Shown: positions 23,915 to 31,461 of the stretch, piece by piece | Numbering within the stretch: position 1 is the first letter of the stretch | Layout: every line of letters begins with the position of its first letter | Origin: Labrys sp. WJW | GTDB lineage: Bacteria; Pseudomonadota; Alphaproteobacteria; Rhizobiales; Labraceae | DNA length: 37,201 nucleotides | Direction: 5' to 3' | Assembly: GCF_001676615.1 (NCBI RefSeq) | Contig: NZ_LYXZ01000054.1 | Coordinates: forward strand, 1 to 37,201 | The notes under the pieces: model-generated | What the model saw: the letters and a program-made list of their open reading frames with translations, nothing else | Databases searched by the model: none | Told to the model about the DNA's origin: nothing | Position numbers and translations under genes: made by a program

Positions 23915-23943
23915 GAACCTTCTCCATATTATGAAGAAGGTTC
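23915..23943. promoter_or_regulatory. 29-bp near-perfect palindrome between pirin and binding-protein genes
   Basis: GAACCTTCT (23915-23923) and AGAAGGTTC (23935-23943) are perfect arms. The 11-base centre CCATATTATGA is also symmetric apart from one pair, so 13 of 14 base pairs match around the central T. It lies 42 bp past the pirin stop and about 190 bp before the solute-binding-protein start. It may be an operator for the transporter or a terminator hairpin for pirin; the minus-strand sequence beyond it contains TATTTT. Confidence 0.55.
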
Positions 23944-23985
23944 GTCGCGATTCCTCACTGAGGCGAATGAGCGGTGCCACTGGCC

Positions 23986-24921
23986 TCAGTCGGGCAGAGG
24001 GATGTGTTCGGCGCGATCGTCCGGTGGCAGATCGAACAGGCCCTGGCCCCAGTTCTGGGCCTGCCATTGCGCCTTGGCCTCCTCGATGCGCTCCTTCGAG
24101 GAGGCGACGAAGTTCCACCAGATATAACGCGGCCCGCCAAGCGTGGCGCCGCCCAGGATCATCAGGCGGGCGCCCTGGTCGCCGGCCGCCACGGTGATGG
24201 CGTCGCCGGGGCGGAAGACCATCATCTGCCCGGCCGCGAAATCCTGGCCGGCGATGGAGACGGAGCCCTGCGTGATGTAGAGGCCGCGGTCCTCATGATT
24301 GTCCGGCATGGGGAGTCTTGCGCCGGGAGAGAGGATGACGTCGCCGTAGAAGGTTTCCGAGAACATTGTCGCCGGCGCCTTCTCGCCATAGGCGTTGCCG
24401 AGGATCAGCTTCACGCTGACGCCGTCGCTTTCGATCACCGGCAGGGTCTCCTTGCCGTGATGCTCGAACATCGGCGCCATGTCCTCATGGGTTTCCGGCA
24501 GGGCGATCCAGGTCTGGATGCCGAACAGGCTGCTGGGGCCGCGACGGGCTTGCGCCGAAGTCCGTTCCGAATGGGTGACCCCCCGCCCGGCCACCATCCA
24601 GTTCAGGGCGCCGGGGTGGATGACCTGGTCGGTGCCCAGGCTGTCGCGATGGTGGAAATCGCCGCGATAGAGATAGGTGACGGTGCCCAGGCCGATATGG
24701 GGATGCGGGCGGACATCGACGCCCTGGCCAGTCAGGAACTCGGCCGGTCCCGCCTGGTCGAAGAAGATGAAGGGCCCCACCATCTGGCGCTTGGGGGCGG
24801 GCAGGGCGCGGCGCACCTCGAAGCCGCCGAGATCGCGCGAACGCGGCACGATCAGGGTTTCGATCGCGTCGATGCCGATAGCATCGGGGCAGCCGGGTGT
24901 CAGGGCAGGGTTCCAGCTCAT
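23986..24921 (-). CDS. pirin-family bicupin protein
   Basis: A 311-residue pirin. Pirins are metal-binding bicupins, and some bacterial ones oxidise flavonols such as quercetin or bind regulatory partners. The metal site is seen in PHPHIGLGTVTYLYRGDFHHRDSLG (about residues 71-95), followed by HPGALNWMVAGRGVTHSERT. The second cupin and a conserved GGPRYIWWNFVASSKERIE segment complete the family pattern. GGAGG just upstream favours ATG 24921 over an in-frame ATG at 24966. It is divergent from the fused dioxygenase-hydrolase gene, with two related palindromes in the shared 220-bp region. The setting suggests a role with aromatic or quinone compounds. Confidence 0.9.
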   Translation of the reverse strand: MSWNPALTPGCPDAIGIDAIETLIVPRSRDLGGFEVRRALPAPKRQMVGPFIFFDQAGPAEFLTGQGVDVRPHPHIGLGTVTYLYRGDFHHRDSLGTDQVIHPGALNWMVAGRGVTHSERTSAQARRGPSSLFGIQTWIALPETHEDMAPMFEHHGKETLPVIESDGVSVKLILGNAYGEKAPATMFSETFYGDVILSPGARLPMPDNHEDRGLYITQGSVSIAGQDFAAGQMMVFRPGDAITVAAGDQGARLMILGGATLGGPRYIWWNFVASSKERIEEAKAQWQAQNWGQGLFDLPPDDRAEHIPLPD

Positions 24922-25033
24922 TCGATCCTCCAGTCCACTTGGTGCTTCGGACGTTGTCGGCCGCAAGATCTCGAACTTTGCTCAGGCGGCCCATGACTCA
25001 GCATAGGTCCGGAGCCGTCCGCCCAAAACCCTT

Positions 25034-25067
25034 TTGCCGTTCGGCAATCGAGAACGCCGAATTCGGC
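25034..25067. promoter_or_regulatory. paired GCCG/CGGC palindromes, likely operators
   Basis: TTGCCG-TT-CGGCAA (25034-25047) and GCCGAATTCGGC (25056-25067) are both perfect palindromes sharing GCCG...CGGC arms. Their centres are 21 bp apart, two helical turns, the geometry for two dimers on the same DNA face. They lie between divergent pirin (24921) and the fused dioxygenase-hydrolase gene (25142). The cognate regulator is not evident. Confidence 0.6.
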
Positions 25068-25141
25068 ATCAGCGGCTTGGACTGATGGAAATGATCATGC
25101 GAGGTTGGGACTACCGACCGGCGGAGAGACGAGAAGCGATC

Positions 25142-26701
25142 ATGACTGCAATTGCGGCGAGCGGCATCCACCACGTCACCTTGATGACGCGCAACGTGCA
25201 GGCGAATGTCGATTTCTATGTCGGCTTCCTCGGCCTGCGCCTCATCAAGCGCACGGGCGGTTACGAGGACGCCCAGCAGCTCCATCTCCTCTATGGCGAT
25301 CGTCTCGGATCTCCCGGCTCCATCGTGACCTTCCTGGTCTGGGAGGATGGCGCTCCGGGCCGTGTCGGCAACGGCCAGGTTTCGGAAATCGCCCTTGCCG
25401 TGCCGTCCGCCAGTATCGGCGACTGGATGACGCGGGCCCTCAGCCATGGCGTGCCGATGACGGGACCTTCGCAGGAATTCGGCGAATCCGTGCTGAGGCT
25501 CAAGGATCCCGACGGCGTCATCGTCAAGCTGGTCGGTGCCGACCTGCCCGCTGCGGCGCCCTGGGGCAACGAAGCGGTCGCGCCGCGGCGCCTGCGCGCC
25601 GTGACCCTGCTGACCGACCAGCCGGAGGAGACGGCGGCCTTCATCGCGCGCTTCGGCTACCGGCCAGGCCCGCGCGAGGGCAATGTCCAGCGCCTGCTAT
25701 CGGATACGGATGCCGTCGATGTCCGCGATGCCTCCGGCTACGTGCCGGGCATCCCGGGTACCGGCACGGCCGATCATGTCGCCTTTCGCGCTGCGGATGT
25801 GGCAGATGTGCGCAAGCACGAGGCCGCGCTGTCGCGTCTCAATTCATCACCGACCAATTTCCACGATCGCAACTACTTCACCTCGCTCTATGTGCGCGAA
25901 CCCGGCGGCACCTTGATCGAAGTGGCGACGGATGGTCCCGGTTTTGCCATCGACGAGGAGGCCGACCGTCTCGGCGAACGCCTGTTCGTGCCGCCTGGCG
26001 ATGCCGCGCGGGCCGAGGATCTGAAAGCCATGCTGCCGCAATTTGCCCTGCCGGGAGAGCCGCGCCTGCCGCACCGGGACCTGCCTTTCGTGCATCGCTT
26101 CTTCACGCCGGACCAGCCCGACGGCAGCACCCTGGTCCTGCTGCATGGCACCGGCGGCAACGAGGCCGACCTGATGCCGCTGGTCCGTCGGATCGCGCCC
26201 CGTGCGACCTTGCTGGGCGTGCGCGGGCGCAGCCATGAGGAAGGCGTGCTCCGCTGGTTTCGGCGCATAGGAATGACGAAGTTCGATCAGGCCGATATCG
26301 CCTTCGAAGCCAAGGCCTTTGCGGCTTTCGTGGAAGGGGCCGTCGCAGGCTATGGGCTCGATCCCGCCCGCCTGACCTTCCTCGGCTATTCCAACGGGGC
26401 CAATTTCATGGCCGCCGTGATGGCGCTGCATCCCGGCGTCATTCGCCGCGCCATTCTGCTGCGGTCGATGCCGGTGCTCGAGACCTTGCCGCAGGCCGAT
26501 CTGGCCGGAACGCAGGCCTTGTTGCTGACCGGTGCACGTGATCCCTTCGGGCAGGAGGCGCCGCGGCTCGAGGCCTGGCTGCGGGAGCAGGGTGCAGACG
26601 TCAACGCCCGCAATATCGACGCAGGCCACGAATTATCGCCCGCCGACCTGTCGGAGGCACGTCAATGGTTCGAAACCACGGAAGGAGGCCGCAATGGCTG
26701 A
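25142..26701 (+). CDS. fused ring-cleaving dioxygenase and alpha/beta-hydrolase (MhqO-MhqD-like)
   Basis: A 519-residue fusion. Residues 8-275 form an MhqO-type ring-cleaving dioxygenase of two VOC modules, with metal ligands likely at His10 or His11 (GIHHVT), His212 (ADHVAF) and Glu260 (LIEVATDGPGF). Residues about 315-515 form a carboxylesterase/phospholipase-type hydrolase with LLHGTGGNE, nucleophile Ser417 in GYSNGA, Asp467 (GARDP) and His496 (GHELS). In Bacillus mhqO and mhqD are separate genes of a quinone-stress operon, so one chain could open a hydroquinone ring and then hydrolyse the product. I chose 25142 because earlier in-frame starts lie at or just after the operator palindromes. 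An acetyltransferase gene overlaps the end by 8 bases. Confidence 0.88.
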   Translation: MTAIAASGIHHVTLMTRNVQANVDFYVGFLGLRLIKRTGGYEDAQQLHLLYGDRLGSPGSIVTFLVWEDGAPGRVGNGQVSEIALAVPSASIGDWMTRALSHGVPMTGPSQEFGESVLRLKDPDGVIVKLVGADLPAAAPWGNEAVAPRRLRAVTLLTDQPEETAAFIARFGYRPGPREGNVQRLLSDTDAVDVRDASGYVPGIPGTGTADHVAFRAADVADVRKHEAALSRLNSSPTNFHDRNYFTSLYVREPGGTLIEVATDGPGFAIDEEADRLGERLFVPPGDAARAEDLKAMLPQFALPGEPRLPHRDLPFVHRFFTPDQPDGSTLVLLHGTGGNEADLMPLVRRIAPRATLLGVRGRSHEEGVLRWFRRIGMTKFDQADIAFEAKAFAAFVEGAVAGYGLDPARLTFLGYSNGANFMAAVMALHPGVIRRAILLRSMPVLETLPQADLAGTQALLLTGARDPFGQEAPRLEAWLREQGADVNARNIDAGHELSPADLSEARQWFETTEGGRNG

Positions 26702-27023
26702 GATCGACATTCGTCGCGAGGAACTTGCCGAGCCACGCGGGCGCTATGTCGCCCGTATCGACGGCGTGGAAGGGGAGGCCGAGATCGTCTTCACCAAGCA
26801 TGCTCCCGTCCTGATCAGTGCCGACCATACCGGCGCTCCCGAGACGATGCGCGGCACCGGCGCTGCCGCCGCCCTGGTGGCCTATATGGTGGAGGACGCG
26901 CGCCGGAACGGCTTCCGCATCCTGCCGCTTTGCCCCTATGTGCGGGCGCAATATCGCAAGCACCCCGACTGGGCCGACGTGATGACGTTGGCGCCGGGCG
27001 AGGACCCGCCGGCCACAAAGTAA
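26694..27023 (+). CDS. small GNAT-type N-acetyltransferase (YidJ/COG2388-like)
   Basis: A 109-residue short GNAT of the type that resembles the acetyl-CoA-binding half only. The core reads ISADHTGAPETMRGTGAAAALVAYMVEDARRNGFRILPLCPYVRAQYRKHPDWADVM (about residues 41-97). The GTGAAAALV turn binds CoA pyrophosphate, and the Cys-Pro-Tyr-Val stretch is characteristic of this subgroup. GGAAGGAGG supports the ATG at 26694. The start overlaps the upstream fusion gene as ATGGCTGA, so the two are translationally coupled and probably function together. The substrate is not known. Confidence 0.85.
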   Translation: MAEIDIRREELAEPRGRYVARIDGVEGEAEIVFTKHAPVLISADHTGAPETMRGTGAAAALVAYMVEDARRNGFRILPLCPYVRAQYRKHPDWADVMTLAPGEDPPATK

Positions 27024-27154
27024 GCTTGTGGCTTCTCATCCAGGAGGCAGATCTTGTTAAATGGAGCTGGTTGAGCAGAGGCGATCAGAATCTGGCCTGA
27101 TGGCCTCTCAATTGCTATCGCAGTGCTATGCTTGGATCGAACCTCGAGGTTGTC

Positions 27155-28177
27155 ATGCCGTTTCCCGAAATACTCGCTACGCATGCCTATTTCGGGCAGG
27201 TGACGGCGGATGGATGGGATCTGGTCTTCCATCCGCCTGACAATCGTTCCGACATCGCCTATCGGGCGGGGTATATGTGCCATCCGATGCGCGAGCACTA
27301 CGAGGCGCTCATGCCGCGCCTGCCGGCCTTCGAAGCCTTCTGTCGCAATCTGGAAGAGAATGACCGGCGCGTTCGCGATCATTTTCGCTCTTGGCCACCC
27401 TCCGCGGGAGCGTTCGAGCTCGTCTGTGCCATGATGGGCGGTGACGATGAGCTACTTCCATCTTCCCTTACTCCTTACCCCTATGATCAGCGGCCATTTG
27501 CCCTGCAATATCGCGCGCTGGACCGAGCGGCGTGGGAATTTGCCGGCATTCCCTGGTGGCCGCCGGTTTTCTCCGCTCTCTTCGATGCGGCCGGCAATTT
27601 TTCCGGAATCGAGTACCAGGTCGAACAGGCGATGCGCGACCTGCCGGATTCAATCGCACCGTCTCGATGGGAGGCGGGATATCGCCATCCCTATTTCGGG
27701 CGCCGCAAGCTGTCGGATTTTTCGCGTTTGGCAACGCCGATGGTTGCGGGGCGCAAGGTTCCGTTCGATCTCTTCATGACCAAGAAAACCATGGCTGCCT
27801 TCGAACCGGAGCATCTGGATCCGTTCGTGCCCCTGGTCGAGAAATTGGACAGGCTGGATGCCGGCGTGCGGTCGGGCTTTCCCGAGACTATGCGCATGGA
27901 ATGGCTGGAGGAGCGTTTCACATATGGTACTCCGACCCTGCGCCGGGCTCTCGATCAGATCTTTCCCGATGCAACGGATCCCGGCTCCGTCTCAGTGCAG
28001 GCCTTTGCCGCGGCGCTCGTTCTCAAGCGTGGGTGTTTTTCGCTTTCGCCCGAGAAAAGCGGCGGCGCCGCGCTGACCCTCGACTATTCGATCCTGCCGG
28101 CTCGCAACGACAACGAATTGTTCGCGGCCAAGTTTTCGCTCGATGGCGAGTTGCTTGATGTCGTGATCGAGAGTTGA
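27155..28177 (+). CDS. hypothetical protein with an internal duplication
   Basis: A 340-residue protein I do not recognise. Two halves look related. The first has HAYFGQVTADGWDL and then ALMPRLPAFEAFCRNLEEND; the second has HPYFGRRKLSDFSRL and then HLDPFVPLVEKLDRLDAG. The last 40 residues (ALTLDYSILPARNDNELFAAKFSLDGELLDVVIES) loosely recall the tail of DUF2004 proteins, a weak impression only. There is no signal peptide or membrane helix, so it is probably cytoplasmic. GAGG six bases before ATG 27155 favours that start over ATG 27128. It follows the small GNAT gene by 131 bp and converges on the cupin gene with 23 bases between stops. Confidence 0.7.
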   Translation: MPFPEILATHAYFGQVTADGWDLVFHPPDNRSDIAYRAGYMCHPMREHYEALMPRLPAFEAFCRNLEENDRRVRDHFRSWPPSAGAFELVCAMMGGDDELLPSSLTPYPYDQRPFALQYRALDRAAWEFAGIPWWPPVFSALFDAAGNFSGIEYQVEQAMRDLPDSIAPSRWEAGYRHPYFGRRKLSDFSRLATPMVAGRKVPFDLFMTKKTMAAFEPEHLDPFVPLVEKLDRLDAGVRSGFPETMRMEWLEERFTYGTPTLRRALDQIFPDATDPGSVSVQAFAAALVLKRGCFSLSPEKSGGAALTLDYSILPARNDNELFAAKFSLDGELLDVVIES

Positions 28178-28200
28178 GGCAGAGCGTTCGCCCGGCGATC

Positions 28201-28572
28201 TCAGGCCCAGACGTCGTTCCGGGCCGTGCGCTCGCCGCCTTCATGGCCGGTGTTGAGCGTGCCGCGCGGTTCGATCAGCATGAGATGAACCTCGCTTTCC
28301 GCATAGGGCTTGTGCTCCAGGCCCTTGGGCACCACGGCCATCTCGCCAGGGCCGATGACGACCGCGCCATGACGAAAATCGATGCGCAGCCGGCCGCTGA
28401 GGACGATGAAGGCCTCGTCCGTTTCGGGATGGTCGTGCCAGATGAAATCCCCCTCGATGCGCACCAGCTTGAACTGGTAGTCGTTCATCTCGGCAACCAC
28501 GCGGGGCTGCCAGAGGTCGCTAATCGCTGAGATCTTCTCGGCGAAGTTGATCGCCTTGGGCGTGGTTTCCAT
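28201..28572 (-). CDS. single-domain cupin protein
   Basis: A 123-residue small cupin. The first cupin motif is visible in DFIWHDHPETDEAFIVLSGRLRI (His, His, Glu metal ligands at about residues 45-51), and the second in GEMAVVPKGLEHKPYAES with its His. Such proteins are small beta-barrel metalloproteins with many roles, from dioxygenases to sugar isomerases and sensors. GGAGCAAGG precedes the ATG at 28572; a longer start ten codons earlier is less supported. It converges on the unknown duplicated protein and lies next to the MhqO-like dioxygenase gene. Association with aromatic or quinone metabolism is inferred only from the neighbourhood. Confidence 0.85.
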   Translation of the reverse strand: METTPKAINFAEKISAISDLWQPRVVAEMNDYQFKLVRIEGDFIWHDHPETDEAFIVLSGRLRIDFRHGAVVIGPGEMAVVPKGLEHKPYAESEVHLMLIEPRGTLNTGHEGGERTARNDVWA

Positions 28573-28666
28573 GGTGCCTTGCTCCGTTCTCGAACGGCGC
28601 AATCTATGGAGCCTGCCGCGGCCGCGATCTTGAACGATTGTGCGCTTTCGCCGCGATGCGGTTTCA

Positions 28667-28768
28667 AGAGCAAAGTGCGTTCAAGCGCGAACGCTTATTT
28701 GCTCTAACTCCTTGTTCCGACGCGTCTTTGCGATTCCTGGTGATTCCACCAAATCGCAAAACGCTTTT
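28667..28768 (+). repeat. RIME-like two-hairpin intergenic repeat, copy 3
   Basis: Third copy of the element at 1-97 and 12090-12187. It begins AGAGCAAAGTGCGTTC, has TTTGCTCT at the end of the first hairpin, then CCGACGCGTCTTTGCGATT and finally AAATCGCAAAACGCTTTT. It lies between the cupin gene and the mhqO-like terminator. Confidence 0.75.
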
Positions 28769-28782
28769 GGCTTGCCCCCAAC

Positions 28783-28815
28783 AAAAAACCAGCGCCGGGA
28801 CATGCCCGGCGCTGG
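28783..28815 (-). terminator. intrinsic terminator of mhqO-like gene
   Basis: CCAGCGCCGGG and CCCGGCGCTGG form a perfect 11-bp stem with a 5-base loop (28789-28815). On the minus strand it is followed by six T residues (28783-28788), about 35 bases beyond the dioxygenase stop. A textbook intrinsic terminator. Confidence 0.88.
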
Positions 28816-28850
28816 CTGTGGGTTGGTAGGCTCTGCGTTTCCCGACGATA

Positions 28851-29795
28851 TTACAGGGGCTGCAGGCCGGCTTCGATGGCGGCGCGGCGGCCTTCGAGGA
28901 AGGGCGGCAGCGACAGGCGCTCGCCCAGGCTTTCCAGCGGCTCGTCGACGGCGAAACCGGGGCCGTCGGTGGCGATCTCGAAGAGATTGCCGCCGGGTTC
29001 GCGGAAGTAGAGCGAACGGAAGTAGTAGCGCTCAACCTCGCCCGAGCTCGGAATGCCGAACTGGCCGAGGCGTTCGGTCCAGGCATGGATCCCCGCCACG
29101 TCAGGGGTGCGGAAGGCGACGTGGTGCACGGCGCCGGCGCCCTGGCGGGCGGTGCCGAGCCCCGGCTGCACGGCGACATGCAGCTCGGCGGCAGCACCGC
29201 CTTCGCCCATGCGGTAGACATGCACGCGGCCCTCGCCGTCGGGCGAAGCGTAGTCGCGCTCCTCCTTCATGTTGAGCACGCGGGTGAGCACGGCATCGGT
29301 GGGCTCCTTCTTCGGCACCGAGATGGTGATCGGGCCGAGGCCCCTGATCTGGTGCTCCGATGGCACGGGGCTGCGGTTCCAGGGATGCAGCGCGCCATTG
29401 CCGCCATCGTCCACCAGCCGGAAGCGCTGGCCCTCCGGATCCTCGAATTCGAGGCTGGCGCGGCCGTCGATCAGGCCGACATCGCCGGCGGTTACGCCCA
29501 GATCCTTCAGGCGGGCCGCCCAATAGTTCAGGCTGTCTTCGCCGGAGACGCGCAGGCCCGTGCGGCTGATCGAATGGGTGCCGCGGCGTTCGGGTGCTAC
29601 AGGCCAGTCGAAGAAGGTGAGGTCGCTGCCGGGCGTGGCTTCGCCATCGGCGTAGAACAGGTGATAGGCGCTGGTGTCGTCCTGGTTGACGGTCTTCTTG
29701 ACCAGCCTCAGGCCGAGCGTGTCGGTGTAGAACCGCTTGTTGCCCGGGGCGTTCGCGGTGATCGCGGTGAGGTGATGAATGCCGGTGAGCTGCAT
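28851..29795 (-). CDS. mhqO: ring-cleaving dioxygenase, MhqO-like
   Basis: A 314-residue extradiol-type dioxygenase of two VOC modules (about residues 4-130 and 153-280). Likely metal ligands are His7 or His8 (GIHHLT), His225 (VHHVAF) and Glu273 (LFEIATDGPGF), the same pattern as in the fused protein at 25142. Family members protect against hydroquinones and related electrophiles by ring opening; the exact substrate here is unknown. AAGGAG sits 6 bases before the start. It diverges from a LysR-family gene with a perfect palindrome between them and ends in a strong intrinsic terminator, so it forms a single-gene unit likely controlled by that LysR. Confidence 0.92.
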   Translation of the reverse strand: MQLTGIHHLTAITANAPGNKRFYTDTLGLRLVKKTVNQDDTSAYHLFYADGEATPGSDLTFFDWPVAPERRGTHSISRTGLRVSGEDSLNYWAARLKDLGVTAGDVGLIDGRASLEFEDPEGQRFRLVDDGGNGALHPWNRSPVPSEHQIRGLGPITISVPKKEPTDAVLTRVLNMKEERDYASPDGEGRVHVYRMGEGGAAAELHVAVQPGLGTARQGAGAVHHVAFRTPDVAGIHAWTERLGQFGIPSSGEVERYYFRSLYFREPGGNLFEIATDGPGFAVDEPLESLGERLSLPPFLEGRRAAIEAGLQPL

Positions 29796-29874
29796 GGCAG
29801 TCTCCTTCGTGTTGCGTTGACCGGAATATCGGCGCGAACGGGCGGGCCGGGTAGCGCGATCCTTGCACACGCTG

Positions 29875-29893
29875 CGTTCGAAGATTTCGAACG
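29875..29893. promoter_or_regulatory. perfect palindrome, likely LysR operator
   Basis: CGTTCGAA-GAT-TTCGAACG is a perfect inverted repeat with 8-bp arms and a 3-base centre. It lies 80 bp before the mhqO-like start and 71 bp before the LysR start. It contains the T-N11-A arrangement bound by LysR-family proteins. Confidence 0.7.
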
Positions 29894-29963
29894 GTAAAGC
29901 TTGGAAAGGCGGGGCCGAAGGGGTAGGCAGAGTGCAGTGGGTATGCCGACCGAGAGTCTCGCC

Positions 29964-30884
29964 ATGAAATGGACCATCGACGAGATCAAGACCTTCCTGG
30001 ATGTGATGGAGAGCGGCACGGTGTCCGGCGCGGCGGCGCGGGCGAACCTGTCGAAATCGGTGGTCAGCAAGCGCATCGCGGATCTCGAACTGGCCCTGGG
30101 CGCACCGTTGTTCCAGCGCCATGCCGGGCGCATCCTGCCCAACGAGACGGCGGGCGAACTGGCCGTTCGGTTGCGGCCGGCCCTCGCCGAGATGACCAAC
30201 GCGGTCGAAAGCGTGGCCTGGGGCATGGCGGGGCTGCGCGGTTCTCTCGCGATCTCCGCACCGATGAGCTTCGGCATCCGTCATCTCAGTCCCTTGCTGG
30301 CAGCCTTCGCCCTGCGGCACCCCGAGCTCGAGCTGGTGATCGACTATGAGGATCGCTTCGTCGATCTGGTGCGCGGCGGCTTCGACCTTGCGGTGCGCAT
30401 CGGCCAGATGTCGGATTCCGGCCTCATTGCCCGCAAACTCTGTGATGACCCGCGTGTGGTCTGCGCCAGCCCCGACTATCTGGAGCGCCGGGGTGCGCCG
30501 AAGGATCTCGCCAGCCTGCCCGATCACCCCGCGATCGGCTATCGCAATCTGCAGGCCACGCAGGTCTGGCAATTGGCCGACGGCGCCGGCGGTGTCGTCG
30601 GCGTGCCGATGCGCGGGCGCATCGCCGCCAACAATGGCGAGGTGATGCGCGACATGGCCATTGCCGGCCTGGGGCTGGCCCTGCTGCCGATGTTCATTGC
30701 CCATGAGGCCCTGGCCGATGGCCGCCTGGTCGCCCTGCTGCCGGACAACCCGCCGCAGCCCCTGCCGATCGCCGCGGTCTGGCCTCCGGTCAAGCCGATG
30801 CCGCGCAAGCTGCGGGCCATCGTCGATCATCTGGTCGAGGGCTTCGGCGAGGTCCCGGACTGGCTGCGCGGACCCGTGCGATGA
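29964..30884 (+). CDS. LysR-family transcriptional regulator
   Basis: A 306-residue LysR-type regulator. The N-terminal winged helix reads IDEIKTFLDVMESGTVSGAAARANLSKSVVSKRIADLELALGAPLFQR (about residues 5-52), with the LysR-typical SAAA-like and LE..LG..LF patterns. The substrate-binding domain starts near residue 88 (LRGSLAISAPMSFGIRHLSPLLAAF), with the GFDLAVRIGQMSDSGL segment characteristic of the DmlR/CrgA-like subgroup. The start is uncertain: ATG 29943 is also in frame, and 29964 gives the usual family N-terminus. It diverges from the mhqO-like dioxygenase across a perfect palindrome, and is likely its quinone- or aromatic-responsive activator or repressor. Confidence 0.9.
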   Translation: MKWTIDEIKTFLDVMESGTVSGAAARANLSKSVVSKRIADLELALGAPLFQRHAGRILPNETAGELAVRLRPALAEMTNAVESVAWGMAGLRGSLAISAPMSFGIRHLSPLLAAFALRHPELELVIDYEDRFVDLVRGGFDLAVRIGQMSDSGLIARKLCDDPRVVCASPDYLERRGAPKDLASLPDHPAIGYRNLQATQVWQLADGAGGVVGVPMRGRIAANNGEVMRDMAIAGLGLALLPMFIAHEALADGRLVALLPDNPPQPLPIAAVWPPVKPMPRKLRAIVDHLVEGFGEVPDWLRGPVR

Positions 30885-30912
30885 TGTCCGATCTCCGCCT
30901 GCGGATAAGCCC

Positions 30913-31380
30913 ATGCCGATAGAACGATATGACGGCCCGCGCGAAGCCTTGCTGGGGCTGTTCGCCCTGGCCGATGATTCACCGGTTCAGATCGCCCTCT
31001 ATGCCGGGCTGGGTGACGTGCTGGTGGCCCGCCGGGAAGGCGTCATCATCGGCCATGCCCAGATCATCGCGACCGATGAGCCGGGCGTGCTCGAGCTCAA
31101 GAGCCTGGCGGTGCTGGCCGGGCACCGCGGTGCGGGGATCGGACGCGAACTGGTCGAGGCGGCGATCGCCTTCAGCCGCGAACGACGCGCGCGCTCGCTG
31201 GTCGTTTCGACGGCAACGGCCGGTATCGCCAATCTGCGCTTCTACCAGCGCCGGGGCTTTCGCATGACCCGGATCGTGCCGGATGCCTTCCGGCCGGAGA
31301 CGGGCTACCCCGTCGGCATCATGATCGATGGTATATTCTTACGTGATCAGGTGTTTTTTGAGTTGAAACTTGCGGATTGA
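30913..31380 (+). CDS. GNAT-family N-acetyltransferase
   Basis: A 155-residue GNAT. The acetyl-CoA-binding motif reads LELKSLAVLAGHRGAGIGRELVEAAIAFSRERRARSLVVSTATAGIANLRFYQRRGF (about residues 58-114), including the R-G-x-G-I-G turn and the late NLRFYQRRGF strand and helix. The N-terminus contributes substrate-side residues that do not point to a known substrate. It starts 28 bases after the LysR stop on the same strand, so it may be cotranscribed with it. The last 25 codons are AT-richer than the rest. It is cytoplasmic. Confidence 0.85.
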   Translation: MPIERYDGPREALLGLFALADDSPVQIALYAGLGDVLVARREGVIIGHAQIIATDEPGVLELKSLAVLAGHRGAGIGRELVEAAIAFSRERRARSLVVSTATAGIANLRFYQRRGFRMTRIVPDAFRPETGYPVGIMIDGIFLRDQVFFELKLAD

Positions 31381-31461
31381 GGGAAGGAAATCGATATTTT
31401 CTTGATGAATTGGCGGCGTGATCTGGAATAATGCAAGCGTTGCTTTCGAGAGGAAGCCGTC

